A DNA stretch of 64,000 bases from positions 2,294,001 to 2,358,000 of the forward strand of contig NZ_VFOZ01000001.1 in assembly GCF_006716425.1 (NCBI RefSeq), given 5' to 3'. Origin of the DNA: Actinoallomurus bryophytorum. GTDB lineage: Bacteria > Actinomycetota > Actinomycetes > Streptosporangiales > Streptosporangiaceae. Positions 24,647-33,662 of the stretch are shown here, piece after piece. The notes beneath the pieces are model-generated. The model was given only the letters and a program-made list of their open reading frames with translations. It did no database searches and was not told the origin of the DNA. The first letter of the stretch is position 1. Each line of letters begins with the position of its first letter. The position numbers were made by a program, and so were the translations under genes.

Positions 24647-25354
24647 CTACCACGCGACCCGGCCGTGGGCGGAGACGAACGTCCCCGTCGGTCCGTCGGC
24701 GTCGATCTGTGCCATGCGGACGATGATCTCGGCGCCTTCTTCGACGGTCTGGGTGCCGGTGCGGCCGTTGAGGTCGGTGTTGGTGTAGCCGGGGTCGACC
24801 GCGTTGATACGGATGCCGGGGAAGGCCTTGGCGAACTGGATCGTGATCGCGTTGACCGTCGCCTTCGAGGCCGGGTAGCTCACGCCCGGATAGAAGTGCG
24901 TGTAGCTGTCCGGGTCGCTCAGGCCGGTCAACGAGGCCAGGCCACTGCTCAGGTTAACGATCACCGGCGAGGCCGAGCGTTGCAGCAGCGGCAGGAACGC
25001 GTGCGTCACGCGCACCAGGCCGAAGACATTGGTCTCGAAGATCGTGCGGATCTCCTCGGCCGTGGTGTCCGCAGGAGCCAGGATGCCGTTGTCGGACAGG
25101 CGTCCTTCGATGCCGGCGTTGTTGACGAGCACGTCGAGCCCTCCGTCGGCCTCGATCTGCTTGAACGCGGCGGCGACCGAGGCGTCGTCGGTGACGTCCA
25201 GCCGGACGAAGCGCGCGCCGATATCCTCGGCGGCGGCACGGCCGCGGGCCTCGTCACGGGCGCCGACGTACACACTGTGTCCGGCGGCGACGAGCCGGCG
25301 GGCGGTTTCCTTGCCGAGACCCTTGTTGGCCCCGGTGATCAGTGTCGTTGTCAT
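24647..25354 (-). CDS. Short-chain dehydrogenase/reductase
   Basis: A 235-residue classical SDR. NAD(P)-binding motif TLITGANKGLGKETARRL is at the N-terminus, followed by LVNNAGIEG, the catalytic S in VNLSSGLASL, and YPASK of the Y-x-x-x-K pair. Divergent from the MmyB-type regulator at 25456, with an inverted repeat between them, it is the likely target of that regulator. Confidence 0.92.
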   Translation of the reverse strand: MTTTLITGANKGLGKETARRLVAAGHSVYVGARDEARGRAAAEDIGARFVRLDVTDDASVAAAFKQIEADGGLDVLVNNAGIEGRLSDNGILAPADTTAEEIRTIFETNVFGLVRVTHAFLPLLQRSASPVIVNLSSGLASLTGLSDPDSYTHFYPGVSYPASKATVNAITIQFAKAFPGIRINAVDPGYTNTDLNGRTGTQTVEEGAEIIVRMAQIDADGPTGTFVSAHGRVAW

Positions 25355-25385
25355 GGTTCGAGGCTCGGACACGCGTGGACGGTTA

Positions 25386-25414
25386 GGCAGTCGTCCGGTT
25401 GTCGTAGGACTGCC
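25386..25414. promoter_or_regulatory. Inverted repeat between SDR and MmyB-type regulator (pair 1)
   Basis: Perfect 7-bp arms GGCAGTC and GACTGCC separated by 15 bp, preceded by TTAG. The second SDR/MmyB pair has an analogous site at 41638-41664 with TTAG at the same place and a common GTCGT block. Confidence 0.55.
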
Positions 25415-25455
25415 AGGGCCAGGACAACGGCCATGCCGGCACGCACACTGGAAGC

Positions 25456-26301
25456 GTGGAAACCTGGGAGTTCGGGCAGGCGGTGCGTCGCTGGCGGGAC
25501 CGCGTCACTCCTGAGACCGTCGGAGTGCCGGTGGGCGGTCGCCGCCGCGCGACCGGGTTGCGCCGCGAGGAACTCGCCGCGCTCGCCGGTATCTCGATGG
25601 ACTACCTGACCCGGCTCGAGCAGGGGCGGGCCACCTCGCCGTCAGCGCAGGTCATGGAGTCCCTTTCCCGCGCGCTACGCCTGTCCGACGTCGAGCGAGA
25701 ACACCTCTTCCGGCTCGCCGGCCAGGCCCCACCCGGACCCGATGCGGTCTCCGCGCGTGTCACGCCGAGCGTGCAGCGCCTGCTCGACCGGCTGGCGAAC
25801 ACCCCGGTCGCCGTCTACGACGCGGCCTGGAACCTGATCGTGGCCAACGCGCCCTATGACGCCCTGATGGGCGAGACCACCTCGTGGCGTGGCATCGAGC
25901 GCAACGGCGTCTGGCGCAACCTCGCCGGCCCCGGCAACCGCACCGTCCACACCCCGCAGGAACAGGCGGAGTTCGAGGCCGGCCTCGTCGCCGACCTTCG
26001 CCTCACCGCCGCCAAGTATCCCGCCGACCGCAGGCTGAAGGACCTCGTCCGCGAGCTCGGCGCACAGAGCCCGCGCTTCGTCGAACTGTGGGAATCCGCC
26101 GAGACGCGCCCACCCCAGGACCGGTCACGGCACAAGACCATCGACCACCCGGGCGTAGGGCACATCACGCTCGACTGCGACATCCTCATCGTCGCCGGCG
26201 ACGACCTGCGCATCATGGTCTACACCGCCGAACCCGGCAGCGACGACGCCGAACGCCTCGCACTCGCCATCGTCCTCGGCACCCAGACGCTCATCGAATA
26301 G
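25456..26301 (+). CDS. XRE-family regulator with MmyB-type ligand-binding domain
   Basis: 281 residues. The N-terminal HTH (about 25-85) has ATGLRREELAALAGISMDYL and TRLEQGRATSPSAQVMESLS. The MmyB PAS-like domain (about 100-275) has NTPVAVYDAAWNLIVANAPY and the tail LRIMVYTAEPGSDDAERLAL. In actinobacteria these regulators are usually divergent from an SDR whose expression they control, as here. The start is GTG 25456. Confidence 0.92.
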   Translation: METWEFGQAVRRWRDRVTPETVGVPVGGRRRATGLRREELAALAGISMDYLTRLEQGRATSPSAQVMESLSRALRLSDVEREHLFRLAGQAPPGPDAVSARVTPSVQRLLDRLANTPVAVYDAAWNLIVANAPYDALMGETTSWRGIERNGVWRNLAGPGNRTVHTPQEQAEFEAGLVADLRLTAAKYPADRRLKDLVRELGAQSPRFVELWESAETRPPQDRSRHKTIDHPGVGHITLDCDILIVAGDDLRIMVYTAEPGSDDAERLALAIVLGTQTLIE

Positions 26302-26364
26302 CCCGTCTCACCGGTCGCGAATGGATCGAGCCGGTCCCCTGGGGGCGGGCGGGCGCGGCTGCGG

Positions 26365-27111
26365 TCAGCCGACCATGTCGACGGAGGTCTGGACCCGGTC
26401 GAAGCGCAGGGCGACCAAATCCTCCCGCGGGATCATCCAGTGGACGACGCCCAGGTCCAGGTTCTCCAGGTAGTCGGCGCTCCATTCGGCGAGCAGGATC
26501 CAGTTTCCGTCGATGTCGCCCGCGCTCCGGGCGGCCTCCTCGACGGGGTCGTAGTTCCACCCCGAGGCATATCCGCCCAGCTGGACCACCACCTCGCTCG
26601 GGATCTCCTCGATCACGATCGGGCCGCCGGTGTCCCGCCACACCTGCTTCAGCTCCTCGCCGCCGGCGAGCTCCACTTTGACGTCGCCGTGCTCGGGCAG
26701 GGACAGGTCGAGCGATAGGTACAGGTCGTGGTGCGGGTTCGCGTCCTCCAGCGCTCGCTCTTCTACCGGTGTCCCGGCCGGGACGTACAACACCTCGCCG
26801 CACTTGCCGAACTCCGGCTCGAAGGTGTTCGCGAAGAAGAGCAGGTGACCGTCGCCTGGCAAAGGGATGTCCGTCGCCTGCGGGGGCACCGCCGCGCAGT
26901 CGACCGAGAACGCGAACGCGAAGCCGGGGTCCGGCACGTCGGCCGGCAGCATCGGATGACCACCCGCCGCTCCTATGGCCGGCCCGTCACCGGTGGGGCG
27001 GAGCGCCACGCACGGACGAGCGAAACTCACCCACCGCTCCAGGTCGGCGGAGGGGATGCCCCGTTCAGACGCTTCTGCGCGAAATGTCGATGGTTCGTTC
27101 ACCCGCAGCAT
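26365..27111 (-). CDS. DUF1963 family protein
   Basis: 248 residues with the DUF1963/YwqG pattern: GGHPMLPADVPDPGFAFAFS near residue 55, PLPGDGHLLFFANTFEPE, and a terminal region QLGGYASGWNYDPVEEAARS that matches the family's conserved L-G-G-(Y/H) motif. The family is intracellular and of unknown function. ATG 27111 starts at the usual place; the ribosome site is poor and the frame is open upstream. It converges on the MmyB gene with 63 bp between stops. Confidence 0.75.
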   Translation of the reverse strand: MLRVNEPSTFRAEASERGIPSADLERWVSFARPCVALRPTGDGPAIGAAGGHPMLPADVPDPGFAFAFSVDCAAVPPQATDIPLPGDGHLLFFANTFEPEFGKCGEVLYVPAGTPVEERALEDANPHHDLYLSLDLSLPEHGDVKVELAGGEELKQVWRDTGGPIVIEEIPSEVVVQLGGYASGWNYDPVEEAARSAGDIDGNWILLAEWSADYLENLDLGVVHWMIPREDLVALRFDRVQTSVDMVG

Positions 27112-27368
27112 TATGGAGAGCTTTGATCGCTTCGGGAGTGGATTCCGGTACGGCCTCGACCACCGGCTCCACCTCCAGGGCTCGCAGGGTCCGCCCAAGT
27201 CGCCCGGGGCCGAAGGCGCGACCGGCCCGAGGCGCCGCCGCCATTGACGGGTGCGGTCAAAGGGGCCCAGATCCCAGCTCAAAAATGCCGGATCCGGCCA
27301 GAGCGCCACAGGCCTCACGAGCATCCAGATACCGTGCCGGAGGAATCGCCCTTTACAGAAGGACCGCT

Positions 27369-28274
27369 TTGTTTCACAAAATATCCCTCACGCTGGCCGC
27401 CGCCGTTGTCGGCGTTGTCGGCGTTGTCGCATTTCCAGCTGCTACGCAGACGACAGCGACGACCCAACGGTCAGACGTCGCAAAAAAGGGACTTTCGAAG
27501 ATAAAGGTCGACAAGGGGGCATTGAACGACACAAAGAGCAAGGCAGAAGCGACGATCCAATACTGGACGGCCGAGCGCCTGCGGGCGAACCGGAAGTCCG
27601 TGCAGGTGACGCCGGAGTCGTCCGCCCCGGCGACACCCGTACCCACGGTCGGCAAGATCGTCTACCCCGGCTTCAACTGCACGGGAACGGTCGTGGGGGC
27701 GAACCTGATCCTCACCGCGGCTCACTGCGTCAAGCGCAACGGCTTGCCGGTCGGAAAGCTCGGCGCGTTCGTACCGGAGTACGGCAGCGGCCAGAGCCCC
27801 TGGGGAAACTGGCCACTGGACAACTACTACATCGACTCGCGGTGGGGCAACAACGACAACCCGCTCTACGACTACGCGATCGTGTCCCTGTCGAGGATCG
27901 GCCATGACTACTCGCTGGGTGACAAGACCGGGACCGTACGGATCTCGGCCGACGCCTTCCGATCCGGTGAACAGGTCAACCTCCTCGGATACCCCGGCGA
28001 CCGGGACGTCCCGTACGGCTGCATGACGCCCGTCAGCTCCGTCAAGTTCAACAACGCGAACTACTGGGAAGCCGACTGCGACTCGTACACGGACGGCGTC
28101 AGTGGCACCGCCTTCGAGCACTACCAGGGCGAACCGTGGAACTCCGTGACGATCGGCGCGGCCCTCGGTGGCTATCAGGAGGGCGGATCGACCGCGTCGG
28201 TCAATTACGCCTCCCGCTGGGACTCGAGCGTCTACACGCTCTGGCAGCGGGCGAACCAGGGCTCCTCGCAGTAA
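27369..28274 (+). CDS. Secreted trypsin-like (V8/glutamyl-endopeptidase-like) serine protease
   Basis: 301 residues from a TTG at 27369 with GAAGGA 5 bp upstream. A signal peptide (ISLTLAAAVVGVVGVVAFPA) and a short pro-region precede the chymotrypsin-fold domain. The catalytic triad is His119 (LTAAHC), Asp168 (DYAIV) and Ser245 (DGVSGTAF). The Y-P-G-D motif (GYPGDRDVPYGC) and cysteine pair resemble secreted V8-like peptidases. It is followed 64 bp later by a secreted glycosidase, so it is part of a secreted-enzyme block. Confidence 0.9.
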   Translation: MFHKISLTLAAAVVGVVGVVAFPAATQTTATTQRSDVAKKGLSKIKVDKGALNDTKSKAEATIQYWTAERLRANRKSVQVTPESSAPATPVPTVGKIVYPGFNCTGTVVGANLILTAAHCVKRNGLPVGKLGAFVPEYGSGQSPWGNWPLDNYYIDSRWGNNDNPLYDYAIVSLSRIGHDYSLGDKTGTVRISADAFRSGEQVNLLGYPGDRDVPYGCMTPVSSVKFNNANYWEADCDSYTDGVSGTAFEHYQGEPWNSVTIGAALGGYQEGGSTASVNYASRWDSSVYTLWQRANQGSSQ

Positions 28275-28338
28275 CCGTCCCGGTGGGACGCTGCTTGAGG
28301 CGTCGATCTCGGCGGTCCTCATCCAGGAAGGTGCGCCA

Positions 28339-30426
28339 ATGAGGTGCAGATCAGAGGCCGGCCTGCGCAGACGTGTCGCCGGCATGGCGACAGCACTCCT
28401 TGTGGGGCTCAGTACGGTGTCGTACGGAGCGGTCAACGCCGGTGCGACCGCGGGAAGACCCGAGGCGTCGGAGCCGTCGACTCCGTCGCTGGAATTCACC
28501 AACCCCAACAGTCAGGCACTCTTCGGTACGGCGTACGAGGCCGCGTTGAAGAACCTGCTGCAGACCAACACGATCAGCTACGATCCCGCGGTCTACAACA
28601 AGAGCGGTCTCATGGACCCGGATGCAGGCATCGTGCGCGCGGGTGGTGGCTACCCCCAGCCATGGACGCGCGACGCCTCGGTGAACAGCTGGAACGCGAC
28701 AAGTCTGCTGAGTCCGGCGCTGGCACGGAACACGCTTTGGGCCGTGGTGGGCAAGGGCTCCGACGGCAAGCTGCAGGTCCAGCAGGATGACCAGCAGTGG
28801 GACCAGGTCATCTGGGTGACGGCCGCGTGGAACCACTACCAGGTCACCGGCGACAGGACCTTCCTGCAGGAGGCATACCAGACCGCCGCGGACACGCTGA
28901 CGATCCGCGGACACGCCACGACTGCGGGCTACGACTCCACGTACGGCCTGTTCACCGGCGCGTCCTTCTTCAACGACGGGATTGCCGGCTACCCCGCTCC
29001 GCCCGCCGACGCCACCGAGTCGGTCAGCACCGGATCCATGCCCTGGCCGGGTGTGGCGACAGGAATGTTCCTGAGCACGAACGAGGTGTACTACGCCGCC
29101 TACGTCAACGCGGCGAACATGGCGGCGAGGCTCGGCCGTCCAGCGTCCGAGGTCGCGTCCTACCGGTCCAAGGCGGCGGCGCTCAGGTCGGCGATCAACA
29201 AGCGCTTCTGGAACGCCAAGACGGGCCTGTACGACTACATGTTGCTCGCGGACGGGACGGCCGGCCCGTACCAGGAAGGGACCGGGCTCGCGTTCGCGCT
29301 GGCCTTCGGAATCGCGAACAAATCCCAGGCCAGGTCGATCGTCGCGCACGCCAGGGAGATGACCTGGGGCATGCCCGACACCTACCCGAACTGGGCGCGC
29401 TACTCCGATGAGCAGCCGGGCCGGCACAACGCGATCGTCTGGCCCGTCGTCCAGGGTCTGTGGGCCGGCGCACTGGCAAGGCAAGGAGCACAGGAGGACT
29501 TCGCGTCCGAGACCGCGCGGCTGGCCGATCTCGCCGACAACAACAGTGGGTTCTGGGAGATCTACAACGGCCACACCGGTGTGGTCGATGGTGGCTGGCA
29601 GCGCCTCGGCGACACGGTGAAGTTCCACTGGGGTTCACAACCCGACCAGACGTGGTCGGCCACGGCCTTCCTCAACATGATCGACTCCGGGCTCTTCGGG
29701 CTGAACTTCGGGGACCGGGGCCTGTCCGTCATGCCGACCCTCCCGGCGGGCTGGGGCGATGTCACCATGCGCGGGCTGCGTTACCGGAACGCCACGCTGA
29801 CCGTCGCACTGCACGGAGCGGGTACGAAGATCCGTTCGTTCGCGCTCGACGGCAGGCGCGTGCCCGGCGACATCGTCCCGGCGTCGCTGACGGGCAGGCA
29901 CACCATCGACGTCACCCTTGCCGGGGCGGTCGACAAGGACCGGGACGGGGACCACATCGCCGACTCGCGTGACCGGTGCGCGGACACCGCCGGCACCGCC
30001 GCGCTCCACGGCTGCCCCGGACCCGGGCACATCGAGTCCGAGGACGCCCTCAACACCGGCGGCGTCAAGACGAACGTGAACCACACCGGCTATGCGGGCC
30101 GGGCGTTCCTCGACGGACTGTGGTCCCAAGGCGCCGCGTCGTCGTACACCCTGCACCGGGCGACGGCGAAGCCCGGAGTGGGAGCCCTCACGCTGCGCTA
30201 CGCCAACGCCAACGACGACGCCCGCACGATGACGCTGTCGGTCAACGGGCAGAAGGTGCGACAGGTGACCTTCTCCAGGATCTCCGACAGCTGGGACAGC
30301 TGGGGCACCGTGACGGTCGGCGACATCCCCGTCAGCGGCCGGCGTCCCGTCGTCACCATCTCGTACGAGCCCGGCGACAACGGATCGATCAATCTTGACT
30401 GGCTGGAGTTCCACAGCACGAGTTGA
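28339..30426 (+). CDS. Secreted (alpha/alpha)6-barrel glycosidase with C-terminal CBM6/35-like domain
   Basis: 695 residues. Signal peptide (RRRVAGMATALLVGLSTVSYG); a six-hairpin glycosidase domain (about 50-510) with GYPQPWTRDASVNSWNATSL, QQWDQVIWVTAAWNHYQ, FWNAKTGLYDYML and WGSQPDQTWSATAFLNMIDS, as in MGH/trehalase-like (GH63/GH37-related) enzymes; a short calcium-loop motif DKDRDGDHIADSRDRC (thrombospondin type 3-like); and a beta-sandwich CBM (IESEDALNTGGVKTN, NGSINLDWLEF). Substrate unknown. GGAAGG precedes ATG 28339. A strong hairpin follows the gene. Confidence 0.85.
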   Translation: MRCRSEAGLRRRVAGMATALLVGLSTVSYGAVNAGATAGRPEASEPSTPSLEFTNPNSQALFGTAYEAALKNLLQTNTISYDPAVYNKSGLMDPDAGIVRAGGGYPQPWTRDASVNSWNATSLLSPALARNTLWAVVGKGSDGKLQVQQDDQQWDQVIWVTAAWNHYQVTGDRTFLQEAYQTAADTLTIRGHATTAGYDSTYGLFTGASFFNDGIAGYPAPPADATESVSTGSMPWPGVATGMFLSTNEVYYAAYVNAANMAARLGRPASEVASYRSKAAALRSAINKRFWNAKTGLYDYMLLADGTAGPYQEGTGLAFALAFGIANKSQARSIVAHAREMTWGMPDTYPNWARYSDEQPGRHNAIVWPVVQGLWAGALARQGAQEDFASETARLADLADNNSGFWEIYNGHTGVVDGGWQRLGDTVKFHWGSQPDQTWSATAFLNMIDSGLFGLNFGDRGLSVMPTLPAGWGDVTMRGLRYRNATLTVALHGAGTKIRSFALDGRRVPGDIVPASLTGRHTIDVTLAGAVDKDRDGDHIADSRDRCADTAGTAALHGCPGPGHIESEDALNTGGVKTNVNHTGYAGRAFLDGLWSQGAASSYTLHRATAKPGVGALTLRYANANDDARTMTLSVNGQKVRQVTFSRISDSWDSWGTVTVGDIPVSGRRPVVTISYEPGDNGSINLDWLEFHSTS

Positions 30427-30434
30427 TCCAGAAC

Positions 30435-30464
30435 GGGTCCGCCGGCACCCATGCCGGCGGACCC
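30435..30464 (+). terminator. Strong hairpin after the glycosidase gene
   Basis: A perfect 13-bp stem GGGTCCGCCGGCA / TGCCGGCGGACCC with a CCCA loop, 9 bp after the glycosidase stop codon. The only upstream ATG for the following GH3 frame (30451) lies inside it. Confidence 0.75.
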
Positions 30465-32063
30465 CGCCCGTCACCTCGCCGCCGGGCCCGCGTCCACCAC
30501 GGCGTCCGCCTGTCCGTGGGTCACCTCCTCCGCGCCGGTGAGCCAACGAGTCGATCAGCTGCTCAGCCGCATGACACTCGACGAGAAGATCAGCGAGTTG
30601 CACGGTGACAACAGCAGCACCTATGCCGGGACCGTGCCCGCCATCCCGCACCTGTGCATCCCCGCGCTGACGCTCGACGACTCGCCCGCGGGAGTCGGGC
30701 ACGGGATGACCGGCGTCACTCAGCTGCCGGCCCCAGTGGCGGGCGCCGCGACGTGGGACACCGATCTGGCCGAGCAGTACGGCGCGGTCATCGGGAAAGA
30801 ACAGTGGGGCAAGGGCGACGAAGTCGACCTCGGGCCGACCGTGAACATCGTCCGTGACCCCCGGTGGGGCCGCGCCTTCGAGAGCTACGGCGAGGACCCC
30901 TACCTTGCCGGTCAGATCGGATCCGCCGACGTCGAGGGCATCCAGGCCACCGGGGAGATGGCCCAGCTCAAGCACTGGGCCGTCTACAACCAGGAGGCCA
31001 ACCGCAACAACTCCAACGACGACGCGATCATCGATCAGCGCGTCGAGCAGGAGATCTACCTCTCGCAGTTCGAGACGGTCATCAAGCGGTCCAAGCCCGC
31101 CTCGAAGGTCGCCGAAGACGGCAGCGTGCTGTTGAAGAACACCGGCGGAATTCTGCCGCTGTCCTCCCGCGGCAAGTCCTCCGTCGCGGTCAACGGCCGC
31201 GATGCCGGTCCCGACGCGCTCACCACGGGAGGCGGCTCGGCGGCCGTAGCCGCCGACTCCGTCGTCACCCCCAGTAAGGGGATCGCAGCGCGCGCCGGCG
31301 GCAACGTCAAGGTGCAGTACGCGCCGGGCAACAGCCCGTACGGCGCCCTGCCGTCGGTCCCGTCCTCGGCGCTCACACCGAGTTCGGGGACCGGCGCCGG
31401 TCTGACCGGTACGTACTACAGAGGCATGACCCTCTCCGGTGACCCGATCACCACCCAGAACACCGAGCAGGTCGACTTCAACTGGAACGGCGGACCTCCG
31501 GCGCCATCCGCCCAGACTGTCACGACGCCCTACGGCGACTGGTCCGCCGCCTTCAACAACATCGGTATCAGCGACGACTCGAATCCGACTTCGGCGAACT
31601 TCGACGGCTCCGGGTACAGCTACTCGGCCTCGCAGCTGGCGGCCGTGGGCATCCAGCCCGGTAAGACCGGGGTCGACCTCTTTCACCTGGCCGGACGTGC
31701 AGCCTGGGCAGGCCGACAACATCGCCACGCAGGGGCAGGTGATCGCCCTTTCCGGCACCGGCAGCAGGCTCGACCTCCTCGGTGCGGGCGGTCCCGGAAC
31801 CCAGAGCGGCGACTTCACCATCACCTACACCGACGGCAGCACGTCGACCTCGACGATCACGCTGGCCGACTGGTGGGCCAACTCACCGGCCGACGGCCCT
31901 CGTCGCCACCACGGCCAACTGGAACCAGCCGCCCACCGGGTCAGGCCCCCACAAGGTCAGCGTCTACGCGACGTCCATGCCCGTCACCGCGGGCAAGACG
32001 ATCGCCTACGTCACCCTGCCTGACCTCCCCGACATGCACCTGTTCGCCACGGCACTGAACTGA
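30451..32063 (+). pseudogene. Glycoside hydrolase family 3 beta-glucosidase, gutted and frameshifted
   Basis: The GH3 N-terminal barrel is recognisable (VDQLLSRMTLDEKISELHGD, LGPTVNIVRDPRWGRAFESY, GEDPYLAGQIG, LKHWAVYNQEANRN). It jumps in frame from FETVIKRSKPAS to KVAEDGSVLLKNTGGILPLS, omitting about 150-200 residues including the catalytic Asp (S-D-W) region. Later, the C-terminal NPCBM-like domain (NNIGISDDSNPTSANFDGSG) breaks into a second frame near 31675 (SFTWPDVQPGQADNIATQGQ) and a third near 31895 (ATTANWNQPPTGSGPHKVSV). No signal peptide remains, and the apparent start codon is within a terminator hairpin. Confidence 0.8.
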
Positions 32064-32129
32064 ACCCAGGAAAGCGCATAACCTATTTTCGTTCGGAGTT
32101 GCCTGGAATGCCTGGTCAGGGGGAATGGC

Positions 32130-33569
32130 GTGGAAACGAGGCAGTCGGGCCATTTGGTCGGCGGCCGCTATCGGCTCATCGAGAAACTGGGGGCCGGCGG
32201 TTTCGGGCAGGTGTGGAAGGCCAGTGACGAGTCCCTGCACGTCAAGGTGGCGGTCAAGCAGGTCTGGCTGCCGCCGACGAGTTCTGAGGCCGAACGGTCC
32301 GAGCGGCTGATCCGCGCCCAGCGTGAGGCCCGCAACGCCGCGCTGCTGCGCGACCATCCCAATATCGTCGCCGTGCACGACGTGGTGATCGAGGGTGAGA
32401 TCCCCTGGATCGTCATGAGGTTGGTCGATGGGTGCTCTTTGCAGGATCGATTGGACAAGCAAGGGCCGTTGCCCATCGACCAGGTCGCGCGGATCGCTGT
32501 GGCCCTGCTGAAGGCTTTGGAGGCAGCGGACGCCGCGGGGATCGTGCACCGAGACGTCAAACCGGCCAACGTGATGCTGGCCGGTGACAGCCAGGTGCTC
32601 CTCACCGACTTCGGGATCGCCGTTGGTCAGACGGACTCCGCGATGACCGCGGCCGGTGCGGTCATCGGCTCGATGGAATACCTCGCTCCTGAGCGACTCC
32701 AGGGCCGGAATGGCAATGTCACCAGCGACCTGTTCTCCCTTGGGGCCACCCTTTATCAGGCGGTCGAGGGTTTCTCGCCGTTTCGCCGCGGTACCCCGTC
32801 GGGGTCGATGAGCGCGGTCTTGTTCGAGCAGGCCCCGCCGCCGCGGCGTGCCGGCCACCTCGCGGCACTGATCACCAGGCTTCTCGACAAGGACCCCGGA
32901 AAACGTCCGACGATCCGGCAGGCGCTGACCTTGGTCGACGTACCGGCCTCGACATCGGTCCTCACGCCTTCCTCGACCAAGGTGGTGCCGACGCGACCGC
33001 GGCGGACGGGAAAGACCGCCGTGTATGCCGGCGCGGTGCTCGCCTGCGCCGCGATGATCGGTTCCATCGCCTACATCACGATCAACCACCGCGACGGAAG
33101 CCGCACGCACACCCCGTCCGCCGCCACGACCCCATCTCCCCACGGGTCGCCCACGTCCGGAAGCAGCGGCGCCGTCGGTCTCCCCACCGGCCAGATCACC
33201 GGGAACGGCGGGAAGTGCGTGGACGTGCTCAACGGGAGCGGCGAGAACGGCACGCCGGTGGACCTGTACGACTGCAATGGCACGCCCGCGCAGAAATGGA
33301 CGGTAGGGGCGGATGGCACCATCCGGGCGTTGGGCAAATGCATGGACGCCACCGGGGGCGAGACGGCGAACGGTACCAAGATTCAGCTGTACGACTGCAA
33401 CGGGACCCCTGCTCAGCGATGGCAGCGCCGCTCGGACGGTTCGGTGGTCAACCTGAATTCCGGCAGATGCTTGGACGACACCGACGGGAACACGACTGAC
33501 GGCAACCAAACGCAGATATGGGACTGCATCGGCAACGACAATCAGAAATGGACCCTGCCGGCGGCCTGA
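32130..33569 (+). CDS. Membrane Ser/Thr protein kinase with extracellular ricin-type lectin domain
   Basis: 479 residues. Cytoplasmic kinase domain 13-275: glycine loop GAGGFG (21-26), Lys43, HRDVKPAN (140-147), DFG (160-162), APE (186-188). A single transmembrane helix follows (about 296-315, VYAGAVLACAAMIGSIAYIT), then a Ser/Thr/Pro linker. The external RicinB/CBM13 trefoil (about 345-479) has repeated Q-x-W blocks: NGTPAQKWTV, NGTPAQRWQR, NDNQKWTL. The layout suggests a receptor kinase that senses sugars or glycans outside the cell, consistent with the adjacent secreted glycosidases (inference). GTG 32130 is the start. Confidence 0.93.
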   Translation: METRQSGHLVGGRYRLIEKLGAGGFGQVWKASDESLHVKVAVKQVWLPPTSSEAERSERLIRAQREARNAALLRDHPNIVAVHDVVIEGEIPWIVMRLVDGCSLQDRLDKQGPLPIDQVARIAVALLKALEAADAAGIVHRDVKPANVMLAGDSQVLLTDFGIAVGQTDSAMTAAGAVIGSMEYLAPERLQGRNGNVTSDLFSLGATLYQAVEGFSPFRRGTPSGSMSAVLFEQAPPPRRAGHLAALITRLLDKDPGKRPTIRQALTLVDVPASTSVLTPSSTKVVPTRPRRTGKTAVYAGAVLACAAMIGSIAYITINHRDGSRTHTPSAATTPSPHGSPTSGSSGAVGLPTGQITGNGGKCVDVLNGSGENGTPVDLYDCNGTPAQKWTVGADGTIRALGKCMDATGGETANGTKIQLYDCNGTPAQRWQRRSDGSVVNLNSGRCLDDTDGNTTDGNQTQIWDCIGNDNQKWTLPAA

Positions 33570-33590
33570 GACCGGATCTCAGGCCGCCGG
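33558..33590 (+). terminator. Terminator hairpin of the kinase gene
   Basis: A perfect 14-bp stem CCGGCGGCCTGAGA / TCTCAGGCCGCCGG with a CCGGA loop. The stop codon of the kinase gene is inside the 5' arm. It also lies 73 bp beyond the leftward beta-helix gene and may act in both directions. Confidence 0.7.
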
Positions 33591-33662
33591 AATCAACGGG
33601 AGCGGAATGGCGGTGAAGACGCCGGCCGTTGGCCGTGCGAGTGCCGATTGTCACACCTTCGG

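Noticed and set aside
26769-27368. A 200-residue N-terminal extension of the secreted protease
   Set aside because: The extension has no protein character and lies antisense to the DUF1963 gene; the TTG at 27369 has a ribosome site and starts a good signal peptide.
29635-31824. A 729-residue minus-strand frame across the glycosidase and GH3 sequences
   Set aside because: It is antisense to recognisable GH domains and has shadow-frame composition.
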